Shown: in pieces, positions 33,130 to 47,709 of the stretch
Layout of the letters: the number at the start of each line of letters is the position of its first letter
How positions within the stretch are numbered: position 1 is the stretch's first letter
Source of the DNA: Leptodactylus fallax
Lineage: Eukaryota; Chordata; Amphibia; Anura; Leptodactylidae
Assembly: GCA_947044405.1 (NCBI GenBank)
Contig: CAMRHE010000035.1
Location: forward strand, 10,381,618-10,445,617
Length of the DNA stretch: 64,000 bases
Direction of reading: 5' to 3'
Notes under the pieces: model-generated
Seen by the model: only the letters and a program-made list of their open reading frames with translations
Told to the model about the DNA's origin: nothing
Database searches by the model: none
Position numbers and translations under genes: made by a program

Positions 33130-33910
33130 CTAAAGTGCAATGTTTCAGTCTCAGAGGACCTTTCTCAAGCAATGGAAAATGTGATAATCTGAGGTACTCA
33201 TTAGTGGATACTGGAAAAAAATCAATTACAATGCCAATGGATAATAAAGTGCATAAAGCAGTGAAATACATAGATCAAATCTTATCATTAATACATTGGT
33301 CACTATAAAATGTGCATATTAGCAATTCATAAAAAGTGCAAAATCAATCACAGTACTAGTAACCCTAAAATCCAGATACAATAGTTAATACCAATATTAA
33401 TATAAAGACATGTGTACAAAAACTATGAAACAAAGACTCATATGGTCTCTCTGGATTACAAAACGGTTCTATGTTGTGTACAAAAGCACTACTGTACATT
33501 ATTGTACAGCCACCAAAGGAGAGGAAGAAGTGAGAGGAGTGTGAAACACCATACTATGCATGAGTGTGCAATATCTCAGGACAATACTTCTCATATATAG
33601 AAAATACTAAATGTCATACATCTTTGATCGCCAATATACCTGAGCAATTTGGAGTTTATTATTTTAAATCTTTCCACCCATTTAAAAGACATGACCTCTG
33701 GAAGGTTATGTGTAAACTAGCTCTGACTCTCCAAATGGGCGCTATTGGTGAAGTACTTGACATATGGCATTTAGCATTTTGTGCAATATCACCATCAAAA
33801 CTGCAGGTAATGGTGGTAGTATTGTCATGGACAGTTGCAAACATTCTGCCGAAATTAAGAGAAAAGTCTTGAGAAAGGCTCATGTGTGGGCTGAAATGTC
33901 ACTTCGGACA
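33130..33910. mobile_element. Retroelement remnant bounded by two inverted hammerhead-like motifs
   Basis: A motif at 33136-33172 on the minus strand and one at 33866-33905 on the plus strand both read CTTGAGAAAGG, a hairpin, CTGAAA, then (in most of it) ACTT. In the right motif AAGT pairs with ACTT, and GGCTC with GGGCT. The arrangement (left antisense, right sense) is the same as in the element at 18120-19586. The core is not the canonical CTGATGA. The sequence between them has no recognisable gene. Confidence 0.4.
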
Positions 33911-36693
33911 AATAAAGTATCCACACACTTTTTTGGAGTGCTGTCTGACAGCTGTTGTTGGATATAAGAAAGAAAGTCCAGAGCAGCACAAGCTACAAGA
34001 AGAGGAGGGTACATATCCCATAATACCTCAATCAATAAAGCAAAAAAATGGGCTGCACTCCAATGGAAAAGGTTACAGAAAAGGTGAATCTTTAATTCTT
34101 CTAATCCATATGCATATCTACGTTGTTAAATATATACGGGAACACTCTATCATTCAGGCTTCGGGTGATGATGTCTACTGCAGGGAGGCAAGATGAGCAA
34201 GAGATGGAGACAGCACTACAAGTGGAGCGTGCAGGCAGCTCCGTTGGACAGTATACATTTTTTATTTCTTTTTTTTATTTTGCATGTAATATAGTAATTG
34301 AATGGTTACTGAGGGGGCAATATGTGGGGGCTACTTGAAGGGACACTATATTGTGTGTGCCACTTGAGGGGGCACATGTGACCCTGGAGTTCAGCATAAA
34401 ATCAGGTGAGCAATTTTATGTGGAGACATTTGACTCTTAATTCACATTAAAAAGTCAAAGTCAAGCAATCTAAGGACTTTGGGCAAGGCATGGTCATCAG
34501 TGCTAAAGTAGTTGAGGCCATTATTTCAAAAACTGCCAGTCTTATGGGTTTTTCTCATGCAATTCTTTTTACAGTTTTCTGAGAATGCTGCAACAGAGTA
34601 AAAGTTTCCAACAAAAAGGGAAGCTAAATACAACATTGGTGCCCCATCCCATGTAGCTCTGCCTAAATGATGAGGACGTAATAGAGTAAGATACCTGGTA
34701 AGTGAATATTGTTATCTGCAGATATGCAAGTTCTCAGGTACGGGAACATATTATACTAAATACTAGCTTTATATTTACATTTCTATATTTTATTGCAATG
34801 TAGGTATTTTGGGTTAAAACCTTTTTCTATTATTTTCATTTTTTTTCTTTACTCTACAGTCTGCATGTTTTCCCATACACTGCAGGCTACTCTGTCCTGT
34901 TCTTAATAAATAAGCTGCCAGATGGTTTGGTCTGTAGCCCTTATCTCTGTGTTCCTGGAAGCTCAGAAACACTCATTTAAGCCAAATTCTGATCCAGTTT
35001 AAAGAATTTACCTTAAATGTCCATTTATTAGCTCTTAGGAAGAAAGAGAAAATATGTAGGTTGCAGACTAAAAGTGGTTGAGATGTTTTTAAAAAACCTG
35101 CTAGAAAAACTTTTTAGCACAAACTATGTATATTGCATAAACAAAAAAGGGCCCACAGAGGTTTCTATAGCATTTAAGCTTATATGTAGAAATGTGAAAC
35201 TCTAGTAGAATAATAATATTAATATAATTTAACTTGAAAAAGTTAGAAAAAGTGAGAACAGAAATAAGAATGAGTATACACTATTACTAATCTTGTATAT
35301 CATTTAATGTTAGCTGTGATATTTAAATGGCAAGTGGAAAAATAAGTAAGAGTGATACCGTTATTTTTCCTGTAATAGCTGTAATACATAATATCGCTGT
35401 AAAATAATAACACTTATGATTTCACACTGTTGAGTTAAAAGTCTTTTGTGTATGCTTTATGGAATCAAAATGTCATTGGCCTTTGATTCCAGCAATAAAA
35501 TCAACTCTTACATAAAAACAAGTAGTGCTGTTAAAGCTTTAAACATCCCCATAAACCATCATGAGTCACTGAGTATATCATCTTCAGGTACAGGATCTTT
35601 CATTTTCCTCTACCAACAAACATCAATCAAATTTAATACCTTTACATCTTTCAACTATGATATGTTGCCAAGATTTCCTATTATTTAGATGACATTCAGA
35701 TGCTTAAACTTCTTTTCCTTATATCTGTTAATTTCATTATTAGACATAAATAATAATTGTACATTCTGTATGTTTTTTTTTTTTTTTAATGAATTCTAGG
35801 ACACGTTATTCAGAAAAAAAATAGCATGACATAAAAATTGTGGTTCAGGAAAATCTAAATAATGCTAATAAGCATAACTCTAAAAAATTTGTGAAATGGC
35901 TTTTTGCAATTATTTCCACATTTTGTTGGGTTCCTTCAACATGCTAAACATTCAAAAAAAATTTAATATTTAATTATATACTGAGATACATCTAGATGAG
36001 AGCTAATGTATCAATGATCCATCACTGCATTAAACTAAAAGCACAATTTGATATTCAACTACATTCATTTTTACTAAAACAATACCGTACCTAAGAGCTT
36101 GCGTTTCATTGTTCTAGTGATATCTAGTTTACCATTAACACCGATAATATTATTTTGCTTGGTTATTAGGAATAAAAAAAATGCTATTTTATCTTTCTTA
36201 TAAGTGTTAGCATTCAAAAATAAACATTTAAGGCTGGTAGAAATTGGTTAAGATTAGGGTTGTATACAGTTGTTTTACAGCACCCATAATTTTCTTTGGA
36301 GATCTACTGTACCTCTGTATAGCACCATTTTCATGTAGAGGCATGAATAATTTTTTTCTGTCTGAAAATCCAACAAAAAAGCAGGCTATACCACAAAACA
36401 GGGTGCAAATGGTTCTGAAGTATGAAACTGTCATCAGAAAAACTGAAATTCACTATCTTTGTCTGTGAAAATGGACAAAGATAGTGGCATGTGAATAAAC
36501 CCATTGAAAATCATGGACTATAATGGCCATATGACGCCTTTCCATTATTTAATCCCATGTTAAAAAGGGCCATTCATGCACAAGATCTGCCTGGCCTTGT
36601 GCATAACGCCTAAATGTTAGATATCTGTAATTGTATACTTATACAGTGGTATCCTGTAAATATTTAATTGACTTTTATTTATAAACTGACATA
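33911..36693. other. No gene seen; AT-rich DNA
   Basis: This 2.8-kb stretch contains no transposon termini I recognise, except possible retroelement tail sequence near 34040-34110 (GCACTCCAATGGAAAAGG). It is a candidate for unique intergenic or intronic DNA. Small frames at 34123-34338 and 35446-35688 have no motif. Confidence 0.4.
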
Positions 36694-38286
<1,593 letters not shown>

Positions 38287-38334
38287 TATACACATACATT
38301 TATATGGTACACTGTTTTGTAGTATTCAGTTGTA

Positions 38335-38842
38335 TTAAAGTGTAATAACATTTTTGGACTTTTGATTTTCTGGCAGTATTTGTGTCATTAATACATTTTA
38401 TAATATACTTTATTAACAAATTTTGACTCCTTTCTGTGAAATCCTGCATCTCTTTATTCTTTCCATTGCTTATGGATTGAGAACTGTTCCTGCCTCTCAC
38501 TGAGTAACTTAGTGGAACACGAGCTTGGAGTACGGGACTGTGTAAAATGTAAAGAAAATAAGGGTAGGGGAGGGTCACTTCAAACAGTTATATCTCCGGA
38601 GTAGAAACTTTTTTGGTGTCATACTACACTAAGGATTCAGTGCTATCTATATTATTTCCAGAGGTATCAATGGTTGAAAACACAGTCGGGATTAGGATAT
38701 TTATATGCAGCTGCATATAAAGAGATGCAAGATTTCACAGAAAGGAGCCAAAATTTGTTAATAAAGTATATTATAAAATTTATTAACTACACAAATACTG
38801 CCAGAAAATACAACATTGTCAGAAAGTTTAGTTACGTTTTAA
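38335..38842. repeat. TTAA-flanked inverted-repeat MITE, 'AGTGTAA' type, copy 1
   Basis: TTAA at 38335-38338 and 38839-38842 flank a 500-bp body. The left arm has GCAGTATTTGTGTCATTAAT and AATATACTTTATTAACAAAT; the right arm has their inverted forms (TTTGTTAATAAAGTATATT and ACACAAATACTGCC). The centre has ATTATTTCCAGAGGTATCAA. No coding capacity. Confidence 0.7.
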
Positions 38843-39539
38843 GTATTGAATTTGGTTAGTTAACAGACAGGTAAACCAACGTATTCTAACAAACGTTAGG
38901 AATCTAAGTATTTGTGCAAGCTGTATACAGCACTGGGGCCTAGAAGATGAAGAACTTACACTTGATATCCATCAGTAAGTTTTTATCTGCTACAATTTCC
39001 ATTATATGAAAGTAACAGGTAGCATCAGACTATAGGCAACATTTAATTTTTAATATTAATACATTTTTATGGAGCAGGTTTTGAAACATATAGATGCTTA
39101 CATTTAAATAATAATCATAATCATATGCAAATCATAAGCACCCACCAATATGAAATTATTGCATAAAATCAAATACTGTGAAGATCATAACATTTATTTT
39201 TTATGCCTATGTATGACATTGAACCCGTGTCCAATGATGTTGCAGAGAAGTCCTGGATACAAATAGCCCAAACTGTTACATTACAGTGAGGTCTGTTTGG
39301 GAACAGCAAATACGAGTTCTTAAACATTACTTAACAAATTTACAATTAAAGTTTGTGGCGAAGGTGGAAATGATGCCTTTCTTTATTAGTAAACATTTGT
39401 AATCCTTCCCTGAAACAGGCATATTAGTTTCAATATTGGTATCAATGACTATAATCTTCAAACCAGCTTGAAGACTTGTTTGGCTTTACATTTAGTGATT
39501 ACCTCACAACTTCTCAAAGTATCTACATATATAATGACA
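38843..39539. other. No gene seen
   Basis: AT-rich stretch between two TTAA elements with no motif recognised. Confidence 0.4.
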
Positions 39540-40012
39540 TTAAAGGGGTTATCCAGCTTTCAAAAATCATCTGCAAATACATCCACAGCAGCACTAAATA
39601 CTCACTGTTCCCTTGTGCAGCCTTTTCTTGGCTTTATTTTACTTGAGACTCCTTGTATCACTGTTCCCATAATTCAATACTATCTGTGTACTGCTCCCTT
39701 CTCCAGCATTCCTTGCAATGAAACCACAGATAATAAATCACTCCCTTATCTGAGGTCACATGCTGCTGTGATGTTTCCATTCAAGCTCCCCCTTTTCCCG
39801 TGTGAGCAGCAAACACAGAGAGTGAGAGTAGGGAGAGGAAACATGGGAACTGTAGTTTCTTCACAGATTCACTGCATGTAAATAACAGTGACACAAGAAG
39901 CAGCAAGTAAAATAAAGCCAAGAAAGGCTGCACAAGGAAACAGTGAGTATTTAGCACTGCAGTGGATGTATGTATTTGCAGATAATTTTTGGAAGCTGAG
40001 TAACCCCTTTAA
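39540..40012. repeat. TTAA-flanked MITE with ~105-bp inverted repeats, 'AGGGG' type
   Basis: TTAA at 39540-39543 and 40009-40012 flank AGGGGTTATCCAGC at the left and GAGTAACCCCT at the right. The arms stay paired for about 105 bp (CTGCAAATACATCCA, AAATACTCACTGTTCCC, TTGGCTTTATTTTACTT and their complements), with few mismatches. The middle is unrelated to a gene, though a 137-aa frame crosses it. Confidence 0.8.
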
Positions 40013-41105
40013 ATGTCTGTGACATCTGACTTCCCAATTGTACAACTAGCTCACCAGTATTCAGAACCCTTGCAGTCTCTGCTATGGCAATGATATATGC
40101 AACCTGGCTTGTATCTGACAATCTCTGCACTGGCAGGAAGGGTAGTCAATTACCTATATATAGAATCAGCCACAAGATTCACCTGAGGAGCCTGGTGTCC
40201 TTGAGTCTTTGTGTTCTCACTGTTTTTGGACCATTCATCATGAAGTTCTCCACCATTATGGTGTCTTAGGTGGTTCCATGAAAGATAGGTACTGCCAAAA
40301 AATAATAGTGAGTGACCCAGTTGTGCATACTGCGTACTAGTAGTACTTCAAGACACAGTTTTGATACTGTATAATTCTGTAGTTTGTGATTACTAAAGAG
40401 TAAAAAACACACCAGTTGACACTTAAACAAGTGTTCTCTCAGAAATAGAGCTGTAATATGGTTGATAACAGCTACTTATACACTAAAGGGAAGTTTTATC
40501 TTTTGAGCCATGAAGGATAATGTATGTATAATTTTTCTGTGCATTGCATAGTGTATTTACACAAACACATAAATCAAAAAATAAATGTAGATAAATGTCC
40601 TTATATATTGTCACTATGCAATTTTTAAGAGAGAGTAAAATGCGTTATTAGGCTGTGATTACTATCTGTTCAATTTGCTTAACTAGCACTATATTGTCAA
40701 TGCAGGTTGATAGCTGCAATATGTACTCCATTGCAACAAATAACCACCAATTTCTATTATCATCTGAAGATTCAACTAGATGGGAAGCTTAACTTCATTC
40801 ATAAATTCATGGTGTGTATGATAGAGTGTGCCTGGCTGAAAAAAGTGATCTATAGCTGGGCATTTTAAAATGGCCATCACCTTGAGACTGTCAGAGCATT
40901 TGTTAAAAAGTAACTTATCAGTTGTGTGTAATTTATCACATTTACCAGAATTATTTGTAAATGTAGTATTTTACTTACACAATAATATATTGTAAGCCGA
41001 ATTCCAAAGCCCTTTAACACATAACTTATTTTCTGTGGCACTTCAAAAGTGTTGTAAGAACAGCAATTGAATCACTAAATCTTACTATATGATATTTTGA
41101 ATTGG
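40013..41105. other. No gene seen
   Basis: AT-rich DNA with no repeat termini or coding motif recognised. Confidence 0.4.
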
Positions 41106-41222
41106 TTTTTAAAGCAATGCGCGGGTGTGTGCTTACACCTTCTGCGCCACAAATCCAGTTTTTTCGCTGGAAACAAAGTCGGACATGCAGGACTTTGTTT
41201 CCAACGAAAAAAAAAACTGGAA
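41106..41222. repeat. Fragment of the 9855-10261 palindromic MITE
   Basis: It carries TTTTTAAAGCAATGCGCGGG, GTGCTTACACC and the central hairpin (GGAAACAAAGTC pairing with GACTTTGTTTCC). Only the middle of the palindrome and part of one arm remain. Confidence 0.7.
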
Positions 41223-41256
41223 ATCTGAAAATGAAAGATAATTGAAGAGGGTTTGC

Positions 41257-41909
41257 TTAAAGCGTAACTAAACTTTTGGAAAACCTTTTATTTTTCTAGC
41301 AGTATTTGTGTCAGTAATACATTTTGTAATATACTTTATTAACACATTTTGAATCCTTTCTGTGAAGTTTTGCATTTTTCACTCTTTCCCTTGCTTCTGT
41401 ATTAAGAGCTTTTTCTGCCTCTCACTGAATGTTACTGGAATACGGGGCTATGTAAAATGTACAGAAAATGAGGGTAGGGGAGGGTCATATCAAATAGTTA
41501 TATCTCGGACGTTATAAAATGTACAAACTTGCTTTTCGTGTCATATGAAAGAGGAGATTCTATCTTTATTATTTCCAGAGATATAACTGGTTGAAAACAT
41601 AGGATATTTATATGCAGTTGCATTAAATATATGTTATAAATAAAAGAATCTCCTCTTTCATATTTGAAGGAACTTTCCCCTCCCCTAATTTCCTCTACAT
41701 TGTACTCAGCCTGTACTCAAAACCCATACTCCATACACAGTTACTCAGCGAGAGGCGGGAACAGATCTCAATACAGAAGCAAGGGAAAAATAAAGAGATG
41801 CAGTATTTCACAGAAAGAAGCCAAAATTATTAATAAAGTATATTACGAAATGTATTAATGACACAAATACTGTCAGAAAATCAAAAGTTGTCCAAAAGTT
41901 ACACTTTAA
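41257..41909. repeat. TTAA-flanked inverted-repeat MITE, 'AGTGTAA' type, copy 2
   Basis: TTAA at 41257-41260 and 41906-41909 flank AGCGTAACTAAACTTTTGG at the left and CCAAAAGTTACACT at the right. The arms share CAGTATTTGTGTCA and AATATACTTTATTAA with copy 1 at 38335. A block resembling AAGAGGAGATTCTATC and its complement recurs near the centre (41550 and 41645). Confidence 0.75.
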
Positions 41910-41910
41910 G

Positions 41911-42178
41911 ACTAAGGCCCCATGTAGAGAAACACAGCTAAAAATTGCAGTGAATAAAAGTAGAAAAAAATTGCATTACGTTTTTCTTTGCAGCATTTTT
42001 CGTGTGTTTTTTTGTGTTTTTTTTTCTTCCACTATTAAATCTATAGGGAAAAAACTTGTGCTTCCACAGCTAAAATTAGCATGCTGCATTTTTCAAAAAC
42101 GTACACGTTTTTGAAAAAGCAGCTTTTTCAAACGTTTTTCTTTTTCTGCAATGTGTGGATGAGGCAATCCATTTAAGG
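41911..42178. repeat. MITE, 'AAGGCCCC' type
   Basis: It begins ACTAAGGCCCCATGTAGAG directly after the TTAA element and ends with CTGCAATGTGTGGATGAGG. An internal hairpin around TTTTTCAAAAACGTACACG is characteristic. Confidence 0.6.
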
Positions 42179-42272
42179 GATTTAAATATAAACAAAGATC
42201 CAATAATTCTGATCTAATCAATTTCCCAATTATTCAAATATTCTATTATTTACTAAAAAATTATTAGTTATA

Positions 42273-42326
42273 GTGCTGCGGAATATGTTGGCACTATATA
42301 AATAAAATGTATTATTATTATTATTA
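42273..42326 (+). repeat. SINE/LINE tail fragment with ATT microsatellite
   Basis: GTGCTGCGGAATATGTTGGC is followed by ACTATATAAATAAAATG and (ATT)n. This is the 3' end shared by the SINE and by L2-type elements in the window. Confidence 0.6.
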
Positions 42327-45300
42327 GTTAGTTAAACTCAGATCATCCTCATATACTATAAGGATATTACAATCCATTCTGTCATCCAGGATTCATTTGA
42401 CTAATTTCAAACTGATATAATTTTACACAATGTGCAAGAATCCATCCTTTTAATTTTCTTAAACAGAGAGAGGCTAACTTGGCATCAACATTAGTTTTCA
42501 ACACAGGCCCTTAAAAGAATCCAGCAGAGAGAGGCTAACTTGGCACGCTTAACATGCACTGTAATAAGTGTGAAAAAACATTTATTAGATGCAGCAATAT
42601 TAGCTTGCAACATGGGCATAACTGGGGTTGGGGTTGGTGGGGCCAAGGTGGTAGTTATCAGAGGGGCCACCAATATGCCACTTTCACTTGACCAGATATT
42701 TATAAACAGGAAAAAGCAGCAAAAGTCATTGTGGTCCTGAGCAAAGGAAAGTCTAAACATTGATAAAAATAGACATAACACTAAATCTTAACAGCAACAT
42801 TAAGATAAATATTTCAACTTATCAAAAGTTACTCAAAGTTTTAAGATGATCTTTTCTTGTAGCCACAGCTGAAACATTTCCTATCTTACAAGAAGTAAGA
42901 CACTGAATTTCTCCTTGAAAGTGATAAAAAGCAAACTGATTAAATCAAAGAGGTTCTTAAAACCCCAAGGGAAAGCTGCATGCTTCTTCTCTGAAGTATT
43001 CCCAGCAGAAGCTTGGCAAGTCTGTATCTCACTATGAGCCATCATTATAGCTGTTTTAAAAAACTCAGCAGGTCACCATATTTTACAACTGCTATGCATG
43101 TAAACACAAACAGAAACTGCTAATTACTTCAGATAATATTGTGAAAACTTTCCTTATTATCACCAGAAATATTCTCTAAGGTCACATTTTTCACTCAATA
43201 AATGAACCAAATATGCTTTAATCACATACTCTTTACACAGTTTTAAGCATTTCTTTCAATACACGCCTAACATATTGGAAAAAGAGTAAGCCTATTCACT
43301 TTAGACCATTTTTATTATGCTTTGAAATATAGAACATTAAGATTACTTTGTAATATATCACTTGCATTGCTTACAGTTATGCAATAATCTAATGATACAT
43401 TTTGTAAATCATAATTTTAGTACATAAGAAATATAGAGTATAAAAAGAGAATAAAAATGCTCTATATTGCACACTGTGGGTAAACTTTGGCACTCTAAAA
43501 TTTATAATATGGCTATTTTAAAGCAACATTAAATTTTAATAATATAACTGGAAAGATGATGGATACAATTATCAATATATCTATGCAACAAATTTTGGCA
43601 AACTAAGAACTATTGCCTGGCTTATTGGTTGTCATTGGTTAGTTTCCATCACTTGGTCCTGTGTTAGATTAGTATGTGGGACCATGTGATGTAACCTAAC
43701 TAATGACGGCTTTTTTGACAGTTTGCTAGATTCTTGACAAGTGAGCATAACTTTTTGTTTTTATGTTTACTAATTTTTTTGTGTATGTTTACAGGTTTCA
43801 TTGTTGAACTACCTTCATAGGACTACTTTAGAGCAACTTTTTTTTTTTTTTTTTTAAAAAGCTTCAATAAAATTTTTAATGAGGGATGTTTGGTAATGTT
43901 TAATAAAAATATTTTTCTCATGTGTTTGTGTATTTTTCCCAGTTCTTTATTAATGCTGTAGTAATTGCTGCAGTTTGATTGATTAATGTACAGCTTAAGA
44001 ATTAAAGATGGAGCTGAAGTTGCTCATTCTTTATGATGTTATGATGTATTTCTAATTTTCTATTGGGCTGCAGTTACACATATTGTTTTACTTTACCATG
44101 AACAAAAATGAACAAACTTTATCTCTAAAGAATAACAAATGCATTTATTAATTCTGTTGAAGACTACTGCAAATTTATACGAAAAGTCTGAAATGGAAAG
44201 TGGATTTATCCTAAAAGAGAGGAACCAATATGGCAGTGGATGCCTTAAAGTTTATAAGTAAAAAAAAAAAAAACTTATTAAAGCCTTCCTCTATTAAAAT
44301 CGTCAATTAATTTATTATCCACAGGTGTAATTGGTTTGTGATGACCTTTTCAATAAAGGTCAGCAATGTTTTCTGTAGATCTATGTCAATTCATCTCTGA
44401 CCTGAAAGTGTGTGTTTAATTTGGTATCTCATGGTTCTGCAATCTGGTCTCCTACTCAATGAAATGACAAGCCTGTGTAATGACATCAGCATGCTCTTCC
44501 ACCTTTGCTTTTCCGGCATGTCCCTGTCAGTCAATGGTGTCTGCCATTGTCACACCTCTACTGCTTTCTAAAAAAGGAGATTGTGGAACCATCAGATGAC
44601 AAATTAGCTTGTTACGTTTCATTTTAAAACCAGAATGGCACAGATATCAACTGAGTGATTGTTTTATACACCTATATTCATATTATCATTTCCAATACAA
44701 GGGGTTGGTCTCCTGGATAAAATACTGTAAGTACCATATACCTACTCTCATTCTATTTAGTACAAGTAGGGATCTCTCTCATTTGGTTTATTGTTTGTTC
44801 ATTTGTTTTGATTATTTACTTACCAAATGTAAAGAGCTGTGAAATCTGATGTTGCTATCTAAATAACGGTTAATATATTTAGCCCTAAAGAGGTCGCGCT
44901 TTGCATCTGTCAATCAAATTACATCTCTTCCTATCTCTGTGAACACACTCTAGCCCTTTAGCAGACCTACTGTAACTGTCATGGTTGCAAATATTAATGA
45001 AATAGAGGCCTGGCGCAGAACAGTACAGGGAAGGTCCATCCAACAAGCCAGAAGCAGTAATAGTAGATGGCTTTCCGTCAAATAATAAATCAAAAGTATA
45101 CATGTGTGAGCTAACAAGTGTAGTGTAATGTGCATAATGTTAGGTGTATTACAGTAGTATTTATGGCATAATTTTGATGCAGATCATTTAGGGTTAAAAA
45201 AAAAATCTAGACAAAATTGCTTTTCGATGTTTGTGAACTAAAATATTTAACAATATTCTTGTTATTTAGATCTAAAATGTCATTTTGGGATTAGAAGTAG

Positions 45301-46083
45301 AAGCCAGAGATGATATCATCACTTGGCAGCATGACAAAGAAAAAATGTTTGAACATGTTGGCAACTTTCCCATAAACGCTTATACTTTTACTTGCATTGT
45401 GTATTGCTATCTACGCTTAAATTAAAATAAAACTTACTAGGTTTTCAAGACTATGAAAGGTCAAAAACATAATACAACAAACAAACAGTTTTTTGGGGTT
45501 TTTTTTTATAACAGGGAAAGTTGATATGTAACCTGTCAAACATGGTAGAGCTGAATAAACAAATTGTCTAAATAATCAATATTGGAATATTGGTTGCAGC
45601 CAACATGGTCATTATAGACAGCAGACATGCTATACAAGTGTACCTACAGCCAAAGTGTTATACTTAAGTTGTAATTGACTCATGATAAACCACTGCAGTT
45701 TTTGTGTATACCCTTCACATTGAAGAAACAACCAGATGTAAATACAAAAGAGGGCTGTATTCAACTATAACTTATTTGTCAGAAAAGCCAAATAAGAAAA
45801 ACTAGAATTAAAATGAAATAACACAAGGAGATATACATTTTCTGGCTTGTCAGAAAATCAAAGTAAGTTATATAATGTAGAATTGTCAGAAAATCAGAGC
45901 AATTTTTATAATGTAGAATCAATAGAGGAGAGCGTATTCATTTTTTAAGCTGTAGAAATGCATGGACCCAACTGTTAATATTTGCAGTTTACACAATTTA
46001 TGCTTTAGTCATACTATTTTTAATTTACTTTTATTTGTTTTTGTCATCTTTATTTGTTTTGTCATCTTTTGCAATTTCCGTTT
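42327..46083. other. Long stretch without recognised gene or repeat
   Basis: About 3.7 kb of AT-rich DNA. A 21-bp sequence starting CAGAGAGAGGCTAACTTGGC occurs twice, 60 bp apart (about 42464 and 42524). Poly-T lies at 43839-43856 and poly-A at about 44260-44273. The parts near 44380-44600 and 44880-45120 are less AT-rich and could be conserved, but nothing shows what they are. Confidence 0.4.
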
Positions 46084-46190
46084 TTAACCACTTGCCACGC
46101 TGTAGTACGTCATCAGCGAGTATAATATTAATAATAATAAATTTTATTTATATAGCGCCAACATATTCCGCAGCACTGTACAATTTGTAG
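46084..46190. repeat. piggyBac-like end fragment and inverted SINE tail
   Basis: TTAA at 46084-46087 with CCACTTGCCACGCTGTAG looks like a piggyBac-type terminus truncated after about 35 bp. At 46125-46188 follows an inverted SINE/LINE tail (ATTTATATAGCGCCAACATA, then TTCCGCAGCACTGTAC). The next ~300 bp to 46499 hold nothing recognised. Confidence 0.45.
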
Positions 46191-46499
46191 GGTGCTGACT
46201 GAGTGATGTACTTTCTATAGTTAAGAAAAAAAGTGACCACTGATTTTTAATCTCTGGGCTACCACAGTTCACTCTCATTCCAAGAATCATGGGGATACCT
46301 AGTGGCAAAATAAGTCTACAGTCCATCAAAGGACCTCAGTACAGTCTGTTTATAATGCTTGTTGTTACAATTTCACATTCATTCCAGTACTGTTTACATT
46401 TGGTGCTCTCATTCGATGATGGAGGAGAGTAATGGGCTTTATTTTACGGAAATGTCAACTTAACCTTACTTGTTCTTTATTTCACTAATTGTGTTTCTG

Positions 46500-47709
46500 T
46501 TAGGGGGCGTTCACACTACTGTTGGTGACCGTCAGTAGTGTCCATTTGCTATTGTCCGTTACAAGATTTTAGCATCGGACACTAGCTGAACCGTCAGAAA
46601 TCCGTTAAAATTTCCATTCATTTCAATGGGTTTTTATATTGTGTCCGTTAGTGTCTGTTTGTGTCCATTTACACCAAATCCGTCAGAAGTCCGTTTTTTT
46701 TCACGGACAAAAAAATCCTACATGCAGGACTTTTTGTCCGTTTGAAAAAAACGGATTCTTGACGGACAGCAAGTGTCCATTATTTTTTTAACATTGAAGT
46801 CTATGTGTAACGGACTTATAATGGACAGTAACTGATAGCCATCAGTTACTGTCCGTTATTTTATGTCCGTTTATTTTCCCTACGCATGCTCAGAAAGGAG
46901 AAACAAACCAAAAAAAAAAAACTAACAGTGTTAAAGAGGACCTTTCCTGTCCTCAGGCACATGCGGTTTTACATACCGCTAGAAAGCTGACAGCGCGCTG
47001 AATTCAGCGCACTGCCGGCTTTCCCGGTATGTGCCCCGGGGCTGGAGATATCGGCGGTGTAAGTTACATGATTTACTGTTAGAAGGGCGTTCCTGACAGT
47101 CTAGCTGCACTGCGAGGAACGCCCTCCCTGACACTTCTGGTTCGTTCATAGACTTGTACTGGGGGGGGTTCCTCACAGCTCAGCGTCATCGCTGGGCTGT
47201 AAGGAACACCCCCTCTCTCTGTTCTCGTCTATAGTGCTGTACTGTCAGAGGGGGCGTTCCTAACTGCCCAGTGATGACGTTGAGCTGTGAGGAACGCCCC
47301 CCAGTACAGAGCTATGGAGGAATACTGTCAGGGATGGCGCTCCTCGCAGCACAGCTAGACTGTCAGGAACGCCCTTCTAACAGTAAACCATGTAACTTAC
47401 ACCGCCGATATCTCCAGCCCCCGGGGCACATACCCGGAAAGCCGGCAGTGCGCAGAATTCAGCGCGCTGTCAGCTTTCTAGCGGTATGTGACATGAAAGA
47501 TCCTCTTTAAAAAACGGACACTACCTGATGCTAACGGACACTAATGATGCTAATCTGTCCGTTTTTTTTAACTGAACCATTAATTGGATCAGTAAAAAAA
47601 TGGACACATTAACATTAGTTAGTGTCCGTTATGATAGGTGTCCGTTTTGTTTTGTTTTTAATGGACACCTTCATAACGGACTCCAACAGTAGTGTGAACC
47701 CTGCCTTAT
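46500..47709. repeat. Outer foldback MITE with GTTCACAC ends
   Basis: The left end GTTCACACTACTGTTGG at 46509 is complementary to CCAACAGTAGTGTGAAC ending near 47700. Repeated GTCCGTT/AACGGAC words run through both arms. The centre has been opened by the TTAA-flanked palindrome at 46931-47510. Confidence 0.75.
46931..47510. repeat. Inner TTAA-flanked palindromic MITE, 'AGAGGACC' type
   Basis: TTAA at 46931-46934 and 47507-47510 flank AGAGGACCTTTC and GAAAGATCCTCT. Arms of over 200 bp pair well, with GCTGAATTCAGCGC, CGGGGCTGGAGATATCGG, and AGAAGGGCGTTCCTGACAG and their complements. It is GC-rich relative to surroundings. It inserted in the outer foldback after that element formed. Confidence 0.85.
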
